Shown piece after piece: positions 45,660 through 55,451 of a stretch of DNA of 64,000 bases. Below the pieces are notes generated by a model. It was not told the DNA's origin, made no database searches, and saw only the letters and a list, made by a program, of their open reading frames with translations. This stretch comes from Tissierella sp. MB52-C2 (GTDB taxonomy: Bacteria > Bacillota > Clostridia > Tissierellales > Tissierellaceae), in NCBI RefSeq assembly GCF_030931715.1, contig NZ_CP133261.1, forward strand, positions 1,488,001-1,552,000, given 5' to 3'. Position 1 is the first letter of the stretch. Each line of letters begins with the position of its first letter. A program made the position numbers and the translations under genes.

Positions 45660-46244
45660 ATGAACAATCAAGATCAAAAACAAGAAAAAGAGACTTCAAG
45701 TTTAGTGCTAGAAAAATTATTGCAATCTAGATCAATCATAATTTCAGGAGAAATCAATCAAGCTTTAGCGGAAAAAATAACTACACAACTCTTAATCTTA
45801 CAAGAAATGGGGAACCAGCCAATAAAATTATTTATCAACAGTCAAGGTGGTCATGTAGAAGCTGGCGATACAATTCACGATATGATTAAATTTATTAAAC
45901 CCCGTGTTATAGTGATTGGTACTGGTTGGGTTGCAAGTGCTGCTATCACAATTTATCTTGCAGCAGAGAAACAAGATCGTTATTCTTTGCCAAACACAAG
46001 ATATATGATACATCAGCCATTAGGTGGCCTAAATGGTCAAGCTACAGATATTGGAATTGAAGCAAAAGAGATATTGAGAGTACGTGAGAGAATTAATAGC
46101 ATAATAAGTGAAGCTACTGGTCAATCCTTAGGAAAAATAGAAAAAGACACAGATAGAAATTATTGGTTAAATGCATATGAAGCGATTGATTATGGAATAG
46201 TAAATCAAGTTATTTCAAAATACGAAGAGCTAACGAATCTATAA
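45660..46244 (+). CDS. clpP: ClpP-like protease with atypical triad
   Basis: 194 aa. ClpP fold segments: FINSQGGHVEAGDTIHDMI, RYSLPNTRYMIHQPLGG, and the handle helix with AKEILRVRERIN. Catalytic Ser93 (in VASAA, where ASM is usual) and His118 are present. The residue at the third position (R-D in typical ClpP, as in ERDTDRDN) is Asn167 in EKDTDRNYW. Listeria ClpP1 also has Asn there. No clpX lies next to it. It is probably an accessory ClpP that works in mixed complexes; normal ClpP is expected elsewhere. Confidence 0.85.
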   Translation: MNNQDQKQEKETSSLVLEKLLQSRSIIISGEINQALAEKITTQLLILQEMGNQPIKLFINSQGGHVEAGDTIHDMIKFIKPRVIVIGTGWVASAAITIYLAAEKQDRYSLPNTRYMIHQPLGGLNGQATDIGIEAKEILRVRERINSIISEATGQSLGKIEKDTDRNYWLNAYEAIDYGIVNQVISKYEELTNL

Positions 46245-46267
46245 TTTGTTAGGATATTAGGAAACAT

Positions 46268-46306
46268 AAAACAGCAAGCCTTATTATAAGGTTTGCTGTT
46301 TTATTG
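46268..46306 (+). terminator. terminator after clpP
   Basis: 16-bp stem AAAACAGCAAGCCTTA / TAAGGTTTGCTGTTTT with one G-T pair, followed by ATTGTTT. Confidence 0.82.
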
Positions 46307-46451
46307 TTTCTAACCGTTCAAAATCAGTTCATTAAATTTTCTATTTTAGAATGGGCTGTTCCTTAGTCTATTCTATTTCTTTTATGGTTTTAATAATAGA
46401 TATAATTATGCTATAATGTATCTAGTATAAATAAATTAATGAGGTGTAAAA

Positions 46452-47786
46452 ATGAAGGAAAACAAAGGACAAAAAACATATCTTATTAAAACCTATGGTT
46501 GTCAAATGAATGAACATGACTCTGAGAAAATTTCTTGGATTTTGGGAAATATGGGTTATAGAGAAACAGAAGATATGAATGAAGCTGATTTTATAATATA
46601 TAATACTTGTTTAGTAAGAGAAAATGCAGAACTAAAGGTATATGGTAATTTAGGAGCATTAAAGCAATTAAAAAGACAAAAACCTGATTTAATGATAGCT
46701 GTATGTGGATGTATGATGCAAAGAGAAGACGTAAGAAATGTTATTTTATCTAAACATAAACATGTAGATATAATATTTGGTACTCATAATATTCATAAAT
46801 TACCTCAATTAATAAATAACCATTTACAGACCGGTGAAACAATTGTAGATATATTTGAAGATGGTAGAGAAATAGTTGAAGATATAAATTCAAATAGGAA
46901 ATATGAATATAAAGCCTTTGTGAATATTATGTATGGCTGTAATAACTTTTGTACCTATTGTATAGTACCCTATACTCGAGGAAGAGAAATGAGCAGAGAG
47001 CCTGAAAACATAATTAAGGAAATAGAAGATTTAGCACAAAATGGGTGTAAAGAAATAACATTACTAGGGCAAAATGTAAACTCCTATGGCAAGTCTTTAA
47101 AAACAAATTATGGTTTTACAGATTTATTAAAGGATATAAATAAAATAGAGGGAATTGAAAGAATAAGATTTATGACTTCTCATCCTAAGGACTTATCAGA
47201 TGAACTAATAGAGTGTTATGCCACTTTAGATAAATTATGTGGACATTTGCATTTACCTGTTCAGTCAGGTAGTAATAAGGTTTTAAAAGAAATGAATAGG
47301 AAATACTCTAGAGAAGACTATTTAGAAATTATTAATAAATTAAAGAAAGCAGTTCCAAATATATCAATTACAACAGATATAATTATAGGATTTCCTGGCG
47401 AATCAGATGATGACTTTAATCAGACACTTGAATTAGTAAAAGAAGTAAAATATGATTCAGCTTTTACTTTCTTATATTCCATTAGAGAAGGTACTAAAGC
47501 AGCCAATATGGAAAATCAAATAGATGATAAGATTAAGCATGATAGATTTCAAAAGTTAACAAACACATTAAATGAGATTGCTTTAGAATTAAATCAAAAA
47601 TTAATAGGGGAGACCCTAGAAGTATTAGTAGAAGAAGTAAGTAAAAACAATCCTGATGTTTTAACAGGAAGATCAAGGACAAGTAAGCTTATACACTTTA
47701 AAGGAGAAGAAAGCCTTATAGGTTCTATTGTTAATGTGAAAATAGATAATGTTAAAACATTTACACTGGAAGGAAAACTAGTTTAA
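46452..47786 (+). CDS. miaB: tRNA-2-methylthio-N6-dimethylallyladenosine synthase
   Basis: 444-aa methylthiotransferase: N-terminal MTTase domain with three cluster cysteines (YGCQMNE, NTCLVRE, CGCMMQ), radical SAM CNNFCTYC (CX3CX2C), and C-terminal TRAM domain. Adds the methylthio group to i6A37 of tRNA made by MiaA, which is encoded 5 kb downstream in the same cluster. An extended -10 TGCTATAAT lies upstream at 46409. Confidence 0.96.
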   Translation: MKENKGQKTYLIKTYGCQMNEHDSEKISWILGNMGYRETEDMNEADFIIYNTCLVRENAELKVYGNLGALKQLKRQKPDLMIAVCGCMMQREDVRNVILSKHKHVDIIFGTHNIHKLPQLINNHLQTGETIVDIFEDGREIVEDINSNRKYEYKAFVNIMYGCNNFCTYCIVPYTRGREMSREPENIIKEIEDLAQNGCKEITLLGQNVNSYGKSLKTNYGFTDLLKDINKIEGIERIRFMTSHPKDLSDELIECYATLDKLCGHLHLPVQSGSNKVLKEMNRKYSREDYLEIINKLKKAVPNISITTDIIIGFPGESDDDFNQTLELVKEVKYDSAFTFLYSIREGTKAANMENQIDDKIKHDRFQKLTNTLNEIALELNQKLIGETLEVLVEEVSKNNPDVLTGRSRTSKLIHFKGEESLIGSIVNVKIDNVKTFTLEGKLV

Positions 47787-47814
47787 TACTTCTCTACTTA
47801 GGGGGAGAAATAAT

Positions 47815-50436
47815 TTGGAAAATTTAACACCAATGATGAAACAATATTTCAGTATAAAAAAACAATATGATGATTGTATATTATTCTTTAGACTCGGGGA
47901 TTTCTATGAAATGTTTTTTGAAGATGCTTTAACGGCTTCAAAGGAATTGGAAATCACTTTAACTCAAAGGGATTGTGGAATGGCTGAAAAAGCTCCCATG
48001 TGTGGTGTACCTCATCATGTTGCTGAAACTTATATATCTAGATTAGTAGAAAAGGGATATAAAGTTGCTCTGTGCGAACAAGTGGAAGATCCTAAAGTTG
48101 CTAAAGGAATTGTACAAAGGGATGTAATTAAAGTTGTTACTCCTGGTACAATAACAGACCAAGCAGTTTTAGACGAAAAAACTAATAATTATTTAGTATC
48201 TATATACTTTGATAATTTAGGTGTAGGAATTTCCTATGTAGATAATTCTACAGGAGAAATGTATACTACTGAATTCCTAGGAGAATCAAGTCAAAATAAT
48301 ACATTTTTAATAGATGAGCTTGGAAAAATACTTCCATCGGAAATCATATGTAATGATGCAATTAATAGTAACGAAAAACTTTTAAAGATTTTACAAAGGA
48401 CTATTAATCCATATATAAACGATTATAAAGAGGATGATATACGGAAAGACAATTTAGAATCCATAATTATAAATCATTTTAATGGAAAATCACTAGAAGA
48501 TTTAGGTATCGATAGCAAGATATATTCTATTATAGCAACTAGTAAACTTATAGAGTATCTATATAAGACACAAAAATCGTCTTTGGAACATATTAATAAT
48601 TTGTCTTATTATAGACCAAATAATTATATGATTTTAGATATAAATACTAGAGCAAATTTAGAGATACATGAGACTATTATAAAAAGAGATAGAAAAGGGG
48701 CATTAATTGGCCTGCTAGACAAAACCTCTACATCTATGGGTGGTAGACTTTTAAAAAAATGGTTAGAACAACCTTTAATTAATATAATAGAAATTGAAAA
48801 GAGAAATAATATTGTAGAATACTTTTTTGACAATATTGTAATTATGGATGATATAAAATCACTTTTGAGACAGATATATGATATAGAAAGACTTGCTAGT
48901 AAAATTTCTAATGGTAATTGTAATGCAAGGGATTTATTATCCTTAAGAAACTCAATCTCTGTCTTACCAGATATAAAGAAGATATTAAAGGACTTAGAAA
49001 ATCCAGAGTTAATAAATATGAGTATCAATCTAGATACACTTGATGATATTTATTCCTTATTAGCTGATTCTATCAGTGAAAACCCTCCTATTACTATAAA
49101 AGAAGGTGGAATTATAAAAGAGGGATATGATGAAAAATTAGATCAAGTTAAAGAAGCCTGTTTAAAAGGGAGAGAATGGCTTACTACATTGGAAGCTAAG
49201 GAGAAGGAAAAAACTGGTATTAGGAATTTAAAAATTGGATTTAATAGAGTGTATGGATATTATTTTGAAGTAACTAAATCTAATATATCTTTAGTTCCAA
49301 ACTATTTTATTAGAAAGCAAACTTTAACTAATTCAGAAAGATATTATACTGAAGAATTGAAAAGTATGGAAGATAAGATATTAGGATCAGAGGAAAAGTC
49401 CTTAGATTTAGAGTATGAAATATTCACTGAGATTAGAGATAAAATAAAAAAACATATAGATCGAATTCAAGCTACAAGTAAGATAATATCTCAAATTGAC
49501 GTACTAAACGCTTTCGCTCAAGTGGCATATAAATTAAATTTTGTTAAACCTAGCCTTAATACAAAGGGAATTATTGAAATCGTAGAAGGAAGGCATCCCG
49601 TTGTAGAAAGCAATATTCAAAGCAACTTATTTATACCAAATGATACCTACTTAAATACAAGTGAGAGGATGGTTCAGATTATTACTGGACCTAATATGGC
49701 TGGAAAATCTACTTATATGAGACAGGTTGCCATTATAACCTTATTAGCACATATAGGTTCATTTGTACCAGCAAGTAGTGCAAATATATCTATAGTAGAT
49801 AGAATATTTACTAGAATAGGAGCACAAGACAATCTATCACAGGGTGAAAGTACCTTTATGGTAGAAATGAATGAAGTATCTAATATTATAAGGTCGGCCA
49901 CTAAAGATAGTTTGATTATTTTAGACGAAGTAGGCAGGGGTACTAGTACCTATGATGGTTTAAGTATAGCTTGGGCCATTGTAGAATATATTACAACTAA
50001 TATAAAAGCTAAAACTCTATTTGCTACTCATTATCATGAATTAACTCAGCTGCAAAATGAAAATGATAATATAAAGAATTTAACAATTGTTGCTGAAGAA
50101 AGTGGCGACCAAATCATATTCCTAAGAAAAATAGTTGAAGGAAGTACAAATAAATCTTATGGAATAGAAGTTGCCAAATTAGCAGGTATAAATGAATCTG
50201 TTATTAATAGGGCCAACGAGATACTATCTCTTATTGAGGGTAACCATCAAATCAATATAAATAATAATATAAAAGAAGAACCAAGACAATTAAATTTAAT
50301 GGATTATAAAAAAGATTATTATGTAGATAGAATTTTAAATTTAGATATAGATAATATAACACCTAAAGAAGCCTTAAATCTTCTTTATACTTTAAAGGAA
50401 GATGCTAAAAATCTAAGGAGAGATAATAATGAGTAA
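47815..50436 (+). CDS. mutS: DNA mismatch repair protein MutS
   Basis: 873 aa, TTG start after GGGGGAG. Mismatch-binding motif FYEMF near residue 37, clamp and lever domains, Walker A GPNMAGKST at about residue 625, Walker B LIILDEVGRGTSTYDG and THYHEL. Recognises mispairs as a dimer and recruits MutL, encoded next with an 8-base overlap. Confidence 0.97.
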   Translation: MENLTPMMKQYFSIKKQYDDCILFFRLGDFYEMFFEDALTASKELEITLTQRDCGMAEKAPMCGVPHHVAETYISRLVEKGYKVALCEQVEDPKVAKGIVQRDVIKVVTPGTITDQAVLDEKTNNYLVSIYFDNLGVGISYVDNSTGEMYTTEFLGESSQNNTFLIDELGKILPSEIICNDAINSNEKLLKILQRTINPYINDYKEDDIRKDNLESIIINHFNGKSLEDLGIDSKIYSIIATSKLIEYLYKTQKSSLEHINNLSYYRPNNYMILDINTRANLEIHETIIKRDRKGALIGLLDKTSTSMGGRLLKKWLEQPLINIIEIEKRNNIVEYFFDNIVIMDDIKSLLRQIYDIERLASKISNGNCNARDLLSLRNSISVLPDIKKILKDLENPELINMSINLDTLDDIYSLLADSISENPPITIKEGGIIKEGYDEKLDQVKEACLKGREWLTTLEAKEKEKTGIRNLKIGFNRVYGYYFEVTKSNISLVPNYFIRKQTLTNSERYYTEELKSMEDKILGSEEKSLDLEYEIFTEIRDKIKKHIDRIQATSKIISQIDVLNAFAQVAYKLNFVKPSLNTKGIIEIVEGRHPVVESNIQSNLFIPNDTYLNTSERMVQIITGPNMAGKSTYMRQVAIITLLAHIGSFVPASSANISIVDRIFTRIGAQDNLSQGESTFMVEMNEVSNIIRSATKDSLIILDEVGRGTSTYDGLSIAWAIVEYITTNIKAKTLFATHYHELTQLQNENDNIKNLTIVAEESGDQIIFLRKIVEGSTNKSYGIEVAKLAGINESVINRANEILSLIEGNHQININNNIKEEPRQLNLMDYKKDYYVDRILNLDIDNITPKEALNLLYTLKEDAKNLRRDNNE

Positions 50437-52258
50437 GATTAAGGTCTTAGATAATATTACTATACAGAAAATAGCAGCTGGAGAAGTTATAGAGAGACCT
50501 GCATCCATAGTAAAAGAGCTAATAGAAAACTCTTTAGATGCCAATGCAGATCATATAACAATAGAAATCAAAAACGGTGGTAAAACTTATATTAGAGTTA
50601 CTGACAATGGAGATGGAATTGCAGGTGATGATTTGAGTTTAGCCTTTATGAGACATTCAACCTCTAAATTATCTACAGCTGAAGATTTGTATAGAATTAA
50701 GTCTTTAGGCTTTAGGGGAGAGGCTTTAGCCAGTATATCTCACGTTTCTAGGGTAGAGGTTATGACAAAAACAGAAGATGCCTTAGGGGGGATTAATGCT
50801 ATTATTGAAGAGGGTAAGATTTTATCTCAAGAGTCAATAGGGTGTCCAAAGGGTACTACAATGATAGTAAAAGACTTGTTTTACAATATACCCGTTAGGA
50901 AGGAATTCTTAAAATCTGACCTTGCTGAATCTAATCAGATTTCAGATATTGTATATAAGGTTGCATTGGGAAATCCCAAAACTTCATTTAAGTTTATAAG
51001 GGATAATAGGGTTGTTTTAAACACTTCAAAAAATAATAATATGGAGTCCCATGTCTACAGCATTCTTGGTAAGGATTTTTCTAGTAATCTAACTAAAATT
51101 GACTTTGAAGATGAAGGTATTCATGTATATGGCTATATCTCTAATAATAAATTATATAGGAGCAATAGAAGTCACCAATATATTTATGTTAACGGAAGAT
51201 ATGTAAGCAATAAAAGTCTATCAAATGTTATTGAAAATCACTATAGATCCACTATTCCATTAAATAGGTTTCCATGTTTTATTATATTTATGGATTTGGA
51301 TCCTGGTAGTATAGATGTAAATATACATCCAACAAAACAAGAGATTAAATTTGCTAATGAAGCTGAGATAATTGAAGTAGTAAATAAGGGGATAAAGGAG
51401 GTCTTGTATCCATCTTTATCTATACCTAGTATGAGTTTAAAAAATAATATGGAAGTAGATAAAAAACAGGATACTCCGACCCTATTAGTCGTGGATAGTG
51501 ATTTAGGAATAGACACTAATATTATAGTTAAAGACTTTACTAATAAAATAATATATGAAGAAAAGAATGAACCTAGGATTATAGAATCTAACCTATTTGA
51601 AGATAATGAGATCATAAGTTACGAGCCTATAAAAGAGGAAGAAGTTTATAATGAAAAAGCTTCAGATATTAAAGATATACTCTCTAAGATTAGACCTATT
51701 GGCATAGTGTTTAATACTTATATACTTTCAGTAGATGATTTGAATCAAAGTTTATACTTTATAGATCAACACGCTGCACATGAAAGGGTTATGTACGAGA
51801 AGTATTTAGAAGAATTTGGCACTGAGAATATAGTTACTCAAAATCTTTTAGCTCCAGAAATTATAGATTTAACAAATATGGAGAAAATAAATGTAATGGA
51901 GAACCTAGATATATTCAGAGATTTAGGTTTCGATGTTGAGGAATTTGGAAATAATAGTATCGCCATAAGGGCTGTTCCTCTTGTATTTGGAATGCCTAGA
52001 ATTAAAGATTTGTTTTATGAGATACTTGATAATATTAATAATGTTAAAAGCAATTATGATACTAAGCTAGAAAAGATAATGAAAATAGCATGTACTAAAG
52101 CAGTTAAAGGCGGAGATCATATGAATAATATTGAGATCAATAGTTTGATAAAACAATTAAAATTATGTGATAATCCACATAGCTGTCCTCACGGCAGACC
52201 TACTGTTTTAGAAATGACTAAAAAAGATATAGAAAAGTCATTTTTAAGAATTATTTAG
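50429..52258 (+). CDS. mutL: DNA mismatch repair protein MutL (endonuclease type)
   Basis: 609 aa. GHKL ATPase motifs: IAAGEVIERPASIVKELIENS, DNGDGI, and FRGEALASIS. The C-terminal part contains DQHAAHERVMYE (about residue 446), the metal-binding nuclease motif DQHA(X)2E(X)4E, and CPHGRP, which marks a MutL that nicks DNA itself; this fits an organism without MutH. Confidence 0.97.
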   Translation: MSKIKVLDNITIQKIAAGEVIERPASIVKELIENSLDANADHITIEIKNGGKTYIRVTDNGDGIAGDDLSLAFMRHSTSKLSTAEDLYRIKSLGFRGEALASISHVSRVEVMTKTEDALGGINAIIEEGKILSQESIGCPKGTTMIVKDLFYNIPVRKEFLKSDLAESNQISDIVYKVALGNPKTSFKFIRDNRVVLNTSKNNNMESHVYSILGKDFSSNLTKIDFEDEGIHVYGYISNNKLYRSNRSHQYIYVNGRYVSNKSLSNVIENHYRSTIPLNRFPCFIIFMDLDPGSIDVNIHPTKQEIKFANEAEIIEVVNKGIKEVLYPSLSIPSMSLKNNMEVDKKQDTPTLLVVDSDLGIDTNIIVKDFTNKIIYEEKNEPRIIESNLFEDNEIISYEPIKEEEVYNEKASDIKDILSKIRPIGIVFNTYILSVDDLNQSLYFIDQHAAHERVMYEKYLEEFGTENIVTQNLLAPEIIDLTNMEKINVMENLDIFRDLGFDVEEFGNNSIAIRAVPLVFGMPRIKDLFYEILDNINNVKSNYDTKLEKIMKIACTKAVKGGDHMNNIEINSLIKQLKLCDNPHSCPHGRPTVLEMTKKDIEKSFLRII

Positions 52259-52270
52259 AAGGATGATAAG

Positions 52271-53218
52271 ATGAAAGACAATTTATTTATTTTAATAGGG
52301 CCTACGGCCATAGGGAAGACATCTCTATCCATTGAGTTGGCTAAGAGAATGGATGGTGAGATCATATCGGCAGATTCCATGCAGATATATAAATATATGG
52401 ATATAGGTTCTGCAAAAGTATCTAAGGAAGAAATGCAGGGTATTCAACATCATTTAATAGATATAATTCTTCCTGACGAAGAATTTACTGTATCTGATTA
52501 TAAAGATCGTGCTATAACTTTAATTAAAGATATTAATGGGAAACATAAGTTGCCAATGGTTGTAGGAGGTACTGGATTATATATAAATTCTTTAGTATAT
52601 AAGTTGAATTTTACAGAGGTACCTCCACATAATGAAACTAGAACTAAATTAGAATTATTAGGAGAAAAACATGGAAATGAATATTTACATGAAATGTTAG
52701 AAAAGATAGATATAGATAGTGCGGAAAGAATAAGTGTCAATGATAGAAAAAGAATAATTAGAGCAATAGAAATATTTGAAATAACAGGCAAAACTATGAC
52801 TGAATTTAATAAGGATTTTAGGCAGCCCATAGAGGACTATAATTTAGTGATGGTTGGGCTAAATATGGATAGAGAAAAATTATATAATAGGATAAACTAT
52901 AGAGTAGATATAATGGTTGAAGAAGGGTTAATAGAGGAAGTAAAAAAACTTTTAGAAATGGGATACGATAGAAAACTTGTATCTATGCAGGGTATAGGCT
53001 ATAAGGAGATAATAATGTACTTAGAAGGAAATATCTCTTTAGATGAGTCTATAGAAAAAATAAAGCAAGGTTCAAGGAATTATGCAAAAAGACAGTTGAC
53101 ATGGTTTAGAAGAGATAATAGAATTAAATGGGTTGATGTAGATAAGTTTAATAATTTAGAAGATTTAAGTCAATATATAATTGACTATTCTAAAGATAGA
53201 TTTATAATTAATAGATAA
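52271..53218 (+). CDS. miaA: tRNA dimethylallyltransferase
   Basis: 315 aa; P-loop [35 protein letters not shown] and MQGIGYKEI are MiaA hallmarks. It prenylates A37 of tRNAs reading UNN codons; MiaB then methylthiolates. SD AAGGATGATAAG, 12 bases after mutL. Confidence 0.96.
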   Translation: MKDNLFILIGPTAIGKTSLSIELAKRMDGEIISADSMQIYKYMDIGSAKVSKEEMQGIQHHLIDIILPDEEFTVSDYKDRAITLIKDINGKHKLPMVVGGTGLYINSLVYKLNFTEVPPHNETRTKLELLGEKHGNEYLHEMLEKIDIDSAERISVNDRKRIIRAIEIFEITGKTMTEFNKDFRQPIEDYNLVMVGLNMDREKLYNRINYRVDIMVEEGLIEEVKKLLEMGYDRKLVSMQGIGYKEIIMYLEGNISLDESIEKIKQGSRNYAKRQLTWFRRDNRIKWVDVDKFNNLEDLSQYIIDYSKDRFIINR

Positions 53219-53231
53219 AGGAGGGGACAAA

Positions 53232-53453
53232 ATGAAACAAAACATAAACTTACAGGATATATTTTTAAATAAAGCCCGTAGGGAAAACATTGGTATTACA
53301 ATATTTTTAGTTAATGGGTATCAAATAAAAGGCCAGGTAAAGGGATTTGATAATTACACTATAATACTAGAAAGTGAAGATAGGCAGCAGTTAATTTATA
53401 AACATGCTATTTCTACAATAATACCTATGAGACAGATAGACTTAGATAATTAA
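53232..53453 (+). CDS. hfq: RNA chaperone Hfq
   Basis: 73 aa; Sm1 ([26 protein letters not shown]) and Sm2 ([11 protein letters not shown], with YKHA) motifs. Forms hexamers that bind small RNAs. Strong SD AAAGGAGGGG. Last gene of the miaB-mutSL-miaA-hfq cluster; miaA-hfq adjacency is widespread. Confidence 0.96.
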   Translation: MKQNINLQDIFLNKARRENIGITIFLVNGYQIKGQVKGFDNYTIILESEDRQQLIYKHAISTIIPMRQIDLDN

Positions 53454-53476
53454 TTTTTATTTAAATAATTTTATTT

Positions 53477-53510
53477 AAAAAAGTCTCTGATTACAATCGG
53501 AGACTTTTTA
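53477..53510 (+). terminator. terminator after hfq
   Basis: Stem AAAAAGTCTC(TGAT) / (ATCG)GAGACTTTTT with loop ACA and a T-run at the end. Confidence 0.85.
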
Positions 53511-53517
53511 TAACGAA

Positions 53518-53550
53518 ACAAAAGCTTCTATAGAAGCTTTTGTTATTTTA
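53518..53550 (+). terminator. second hairpin after hfq
   Basis: 26-base perfect palindrome (13-bp arms ACAAAAGCTTCTA) directly after the first terminator, followed by TATTTTA. It lies just before the next gene's SD, so it may instead control that gene's leader. Confidence 0.65.
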
Positions 53551-53568
53551 TAGAGAAAGGTGATACAT

Positions 53569-54861
53569 ATGAACAAGTTGACAGAAAATATATTATGTGA
53601 ACAATTCGAGATAAAAGAGGAAGTAATTAAATTTGTACGAGAAAAAGAAAATTTAATTTTAGATAAATTTAAAGGTATTGATGATATTAAAGAATATAAC
53701 CAATATAAAGTTATAAATGCCATGCAGAAATGCAGATTAGCTTCTACAGACTTTAACTGGACAACAGGGTATGGATATGGTGATATAGGGAGAGATAAGG
53801 TAGAAGAAATATATGCCCATGTATTTAATACAGAAGATGCCTTAGTAAGACCTGCAATTGCTTCAGGTACTCATGCCATTACTTTAACTTTATCCGGTAT
53901 ATTAAGACCTGGGGATGAACTTATAGCTATAACAGGTGCGCCATATGATACTTTACAGAAGGTAATAGGAGTAAAGGATAATATGTCTGGTACTCTAATA
54001 GACTATGGAGTAAAATATAAAGAGATTCCTCTAAAAGAAAATATTATCAATACGGAAAAGGTAAAGGATGCCATATCTAAAGATACTAAAATGCTTATGA
54101 TTCAAAGGTCTACTGGATATAGTGATAGAAGGGCATTAACAATTGAAGAAATAGAAAATGCAATCAATGCTATTAGAGAATACAATAAAGATGTAATAAT
54201 TATGGTGGATAATTGTTATGGAGAATTTTTAGAGCTTAGAGAGCCTACTGATGTTGGGGCAGATGTTATGGCAGGGTCATTGATAAAAAACCCTGGTGGG
54301 GGAATTGCTTTATCTGGAGGATATATTGTAGGTAAATCTAAATTAGTTGAACAAGTTTCAAATAGGTTGACGGCACCAGGATTAGGGAAGGAATGTGGGC
54401 TTACTTTTGGAACAACCAGAAGTACGCTGCAAGGACTATTTCTGGCACCTCATATAGTGTCTGAAGCCGTTAAGGGTGCATTATTAGTTGGAATAACATA
54501 TAAAGAACTTGGATTCAAAATAGTTCCAAATATAGACGATGTAAGATCCGATATAATTCAGGGAGTAGAATTAAGGAGTCCAAAAAGAGTTGTAGAATTT
54601 TGCAGAGGAATTCAGGCAGCTTCAGTGGTAGATTCTTATGTTGTACCAGAAGCATGGGATATGCCGGGATATGAAGATAAGGTCATAATGGCAGCAGGTG
54701 GCTTTATAGAAGGTTCTTCTATTGAACTTAGTGCAGATGGCCCCATAAGAGAGCCTTATTTTGCGTATTATCAAGGTGGATTAACATATGAACACTGTAA
54801 GTTAGGAGTTATGAAATCTTTAAATAATTTATATAAAAATAAGTTAATAGATATGAAATAG
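53569..54861 (+). CDS. methionine gamma-lyase family / aluminium-resistance (YnbB) PLP protein
   Basis: 430 aa; PLP-enzyme fold with RPAIASGTHAITLTLSGILRPGDEL, MIQRSTGYSDRR, VDNCYGEFLELREPTDVGADVMAGSLIKNPGGG (Schiff-base Lys in SLIKNPGG). Annotated as aluminium-resistance or methionine gamma-lyase-like; the true substrate is not established. GTG 53560 lies within the SD AAAGGTG, so ATG 53569 is used. The family commonly follows hfq in clostridia. Confidence 0.9.
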   Translation: MNKLTENILCEQFEIKEEVIKFVREKENLILDKFKGIDDIKEYNQYKVINAMQKCRLASTDFNWTTGYGYGDIGRDKVEEIYAHVFNTEDALVRPAIASGTHAITLTLSGILRPGDELIAITGAPYDTLQKVIGVKDNMSGTLIDYGVKYKEIPLKENIINTEKVKDAISKDTKMLMIQRSTGYSDRRALTIEEIENAINAIREYNKDVIIMVDNCYGEFLELREPTDVGADVMAGSLIKNPGGGIALSGGYIVGKSKLVEQVSNRLTAPGLGKECGLTFGTTRSTLQGLFLAPHIVSEAVKGALLVGITYKELGFKIVPNIDDVRSDIIQGVELRSPKRVVEFCRGIQAASVVDSYVVPEAWDMPGYEDKVIMAAGGFIEGSSIELSADGPIREPYFAYYQGGLTYEHCKLGVMKSLNNLYKNKLIDMK

Positions 54862-55060
54862 AATAAAATTTAGTAAAATCTCATATGAAATAATAAAAGA
54901 ATATCTAAAAATGACTATAAAAATATTGATTTTTCACTTTCCTTGCTTGATGAGGCTGATTTCGGGTAATTCTTAGTTTTCCGGAAAAAAATGAGGCTCT
55001 ATTTTGCGTTTTAATAGGCTTTTGAAGGTATGCCAATGCTATTTACCCACTTATTTTAAG
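54862..55060. other. intergenic, possible IS-end relic
   Basis: About 200 bases with no gene. The stretch 54940-55060 has different base use from its neighbours (TTCGGGTAATTC, TTTTCCGGAAAA, GGTATGCCAATGC) and an eight-base direct repeat ATGAGGCT (about 54950 and 54990). It may be the end of a lost insertion sequence; I cannot name it. Confidence 0.35.
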
Positions 55061-55093
55061 AAAAAGAAGATGATTTACTCATCTTCTTTTTTT
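55061..55093. terminator. bidirectional terminator
   Basis: 13-bp perfect stem AAAAAGAAGATGA / TCATCTTCTTTTT (55061-55073, 55079-55091), 5-base loop, T-runs on both strands. The stop of the small minus-strand gene lies in the loop region. Confidence 0.82.
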
Positions 55094-55215
55094 GCAGTGT
55101 TGCTTCTTATTATTTGTAATTCAACTTCTAATGTAGCAAGTTTTTTATTTAATTCTTGAATTTTGGTATTGTATTCATCAATTTCCATCCTGTGTAAACT
55201 ATAATTTTGTTCCAT
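55075..55215 (-). CDS. 46-aa coiled-coil microprotein
   Basis: Reads MEQNYSLHRMEIDEYNTKIQ... and continues as a strongly heptad-like, charged helix to ...AKKEDE. Leucine/isoleucine spacing indicates a coiled coil over most of its length. AAAAGGAA precedes the ATG but very closely; an internal ATG (codon 10) is an alternative. The stop is placed exactly at the terminator hairpin, which supports a real gene. SlyX-like in look; no function assigned. Confidence 0.55.
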   Translation of the reverse strand: MEQNYSLHRMEIDEYNTKIQELNKKLATLEVELQIIRSNTAKKEDE

Positions 55216-55388
55216 TTCCTTTTAACGAGTTAATTTAATAATAAAAGATAATATGAACAACAATGACGATATCTATATTTGTAATATATATAGTTTCTTT
55301 GGTGGGATAAATGCTGGTGGTCAAATTTATGCATAATAAATCGAGAAGACATATCAAAATATGTCGAAAAATGAGTATAATCAATTGC

Positions 55389-55417
55389 TTGACAGTTTTT
55401 TTTATGAATGATATGCT
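55389..55417 (+). promoter_or_regulatory. promoter of the S41 peptidase gene
   Basis: TTGACA (55389-55394), 17-base spacer, TATGCT (55412-55417). It lies between the spurious upstream start codons and the SD, which supports the start at 55452. Confidence 0.6.
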
Positions 55418-55451
55418 GATTTTAGCGACAATATATGATAAGGAGTTTTTT

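Noticed and set aside
55311-55451. N-terminal extension of the S41 peptidase
   Set aside because: The promoter lies within this part and the SD is correctly placed only for ATG 55452.
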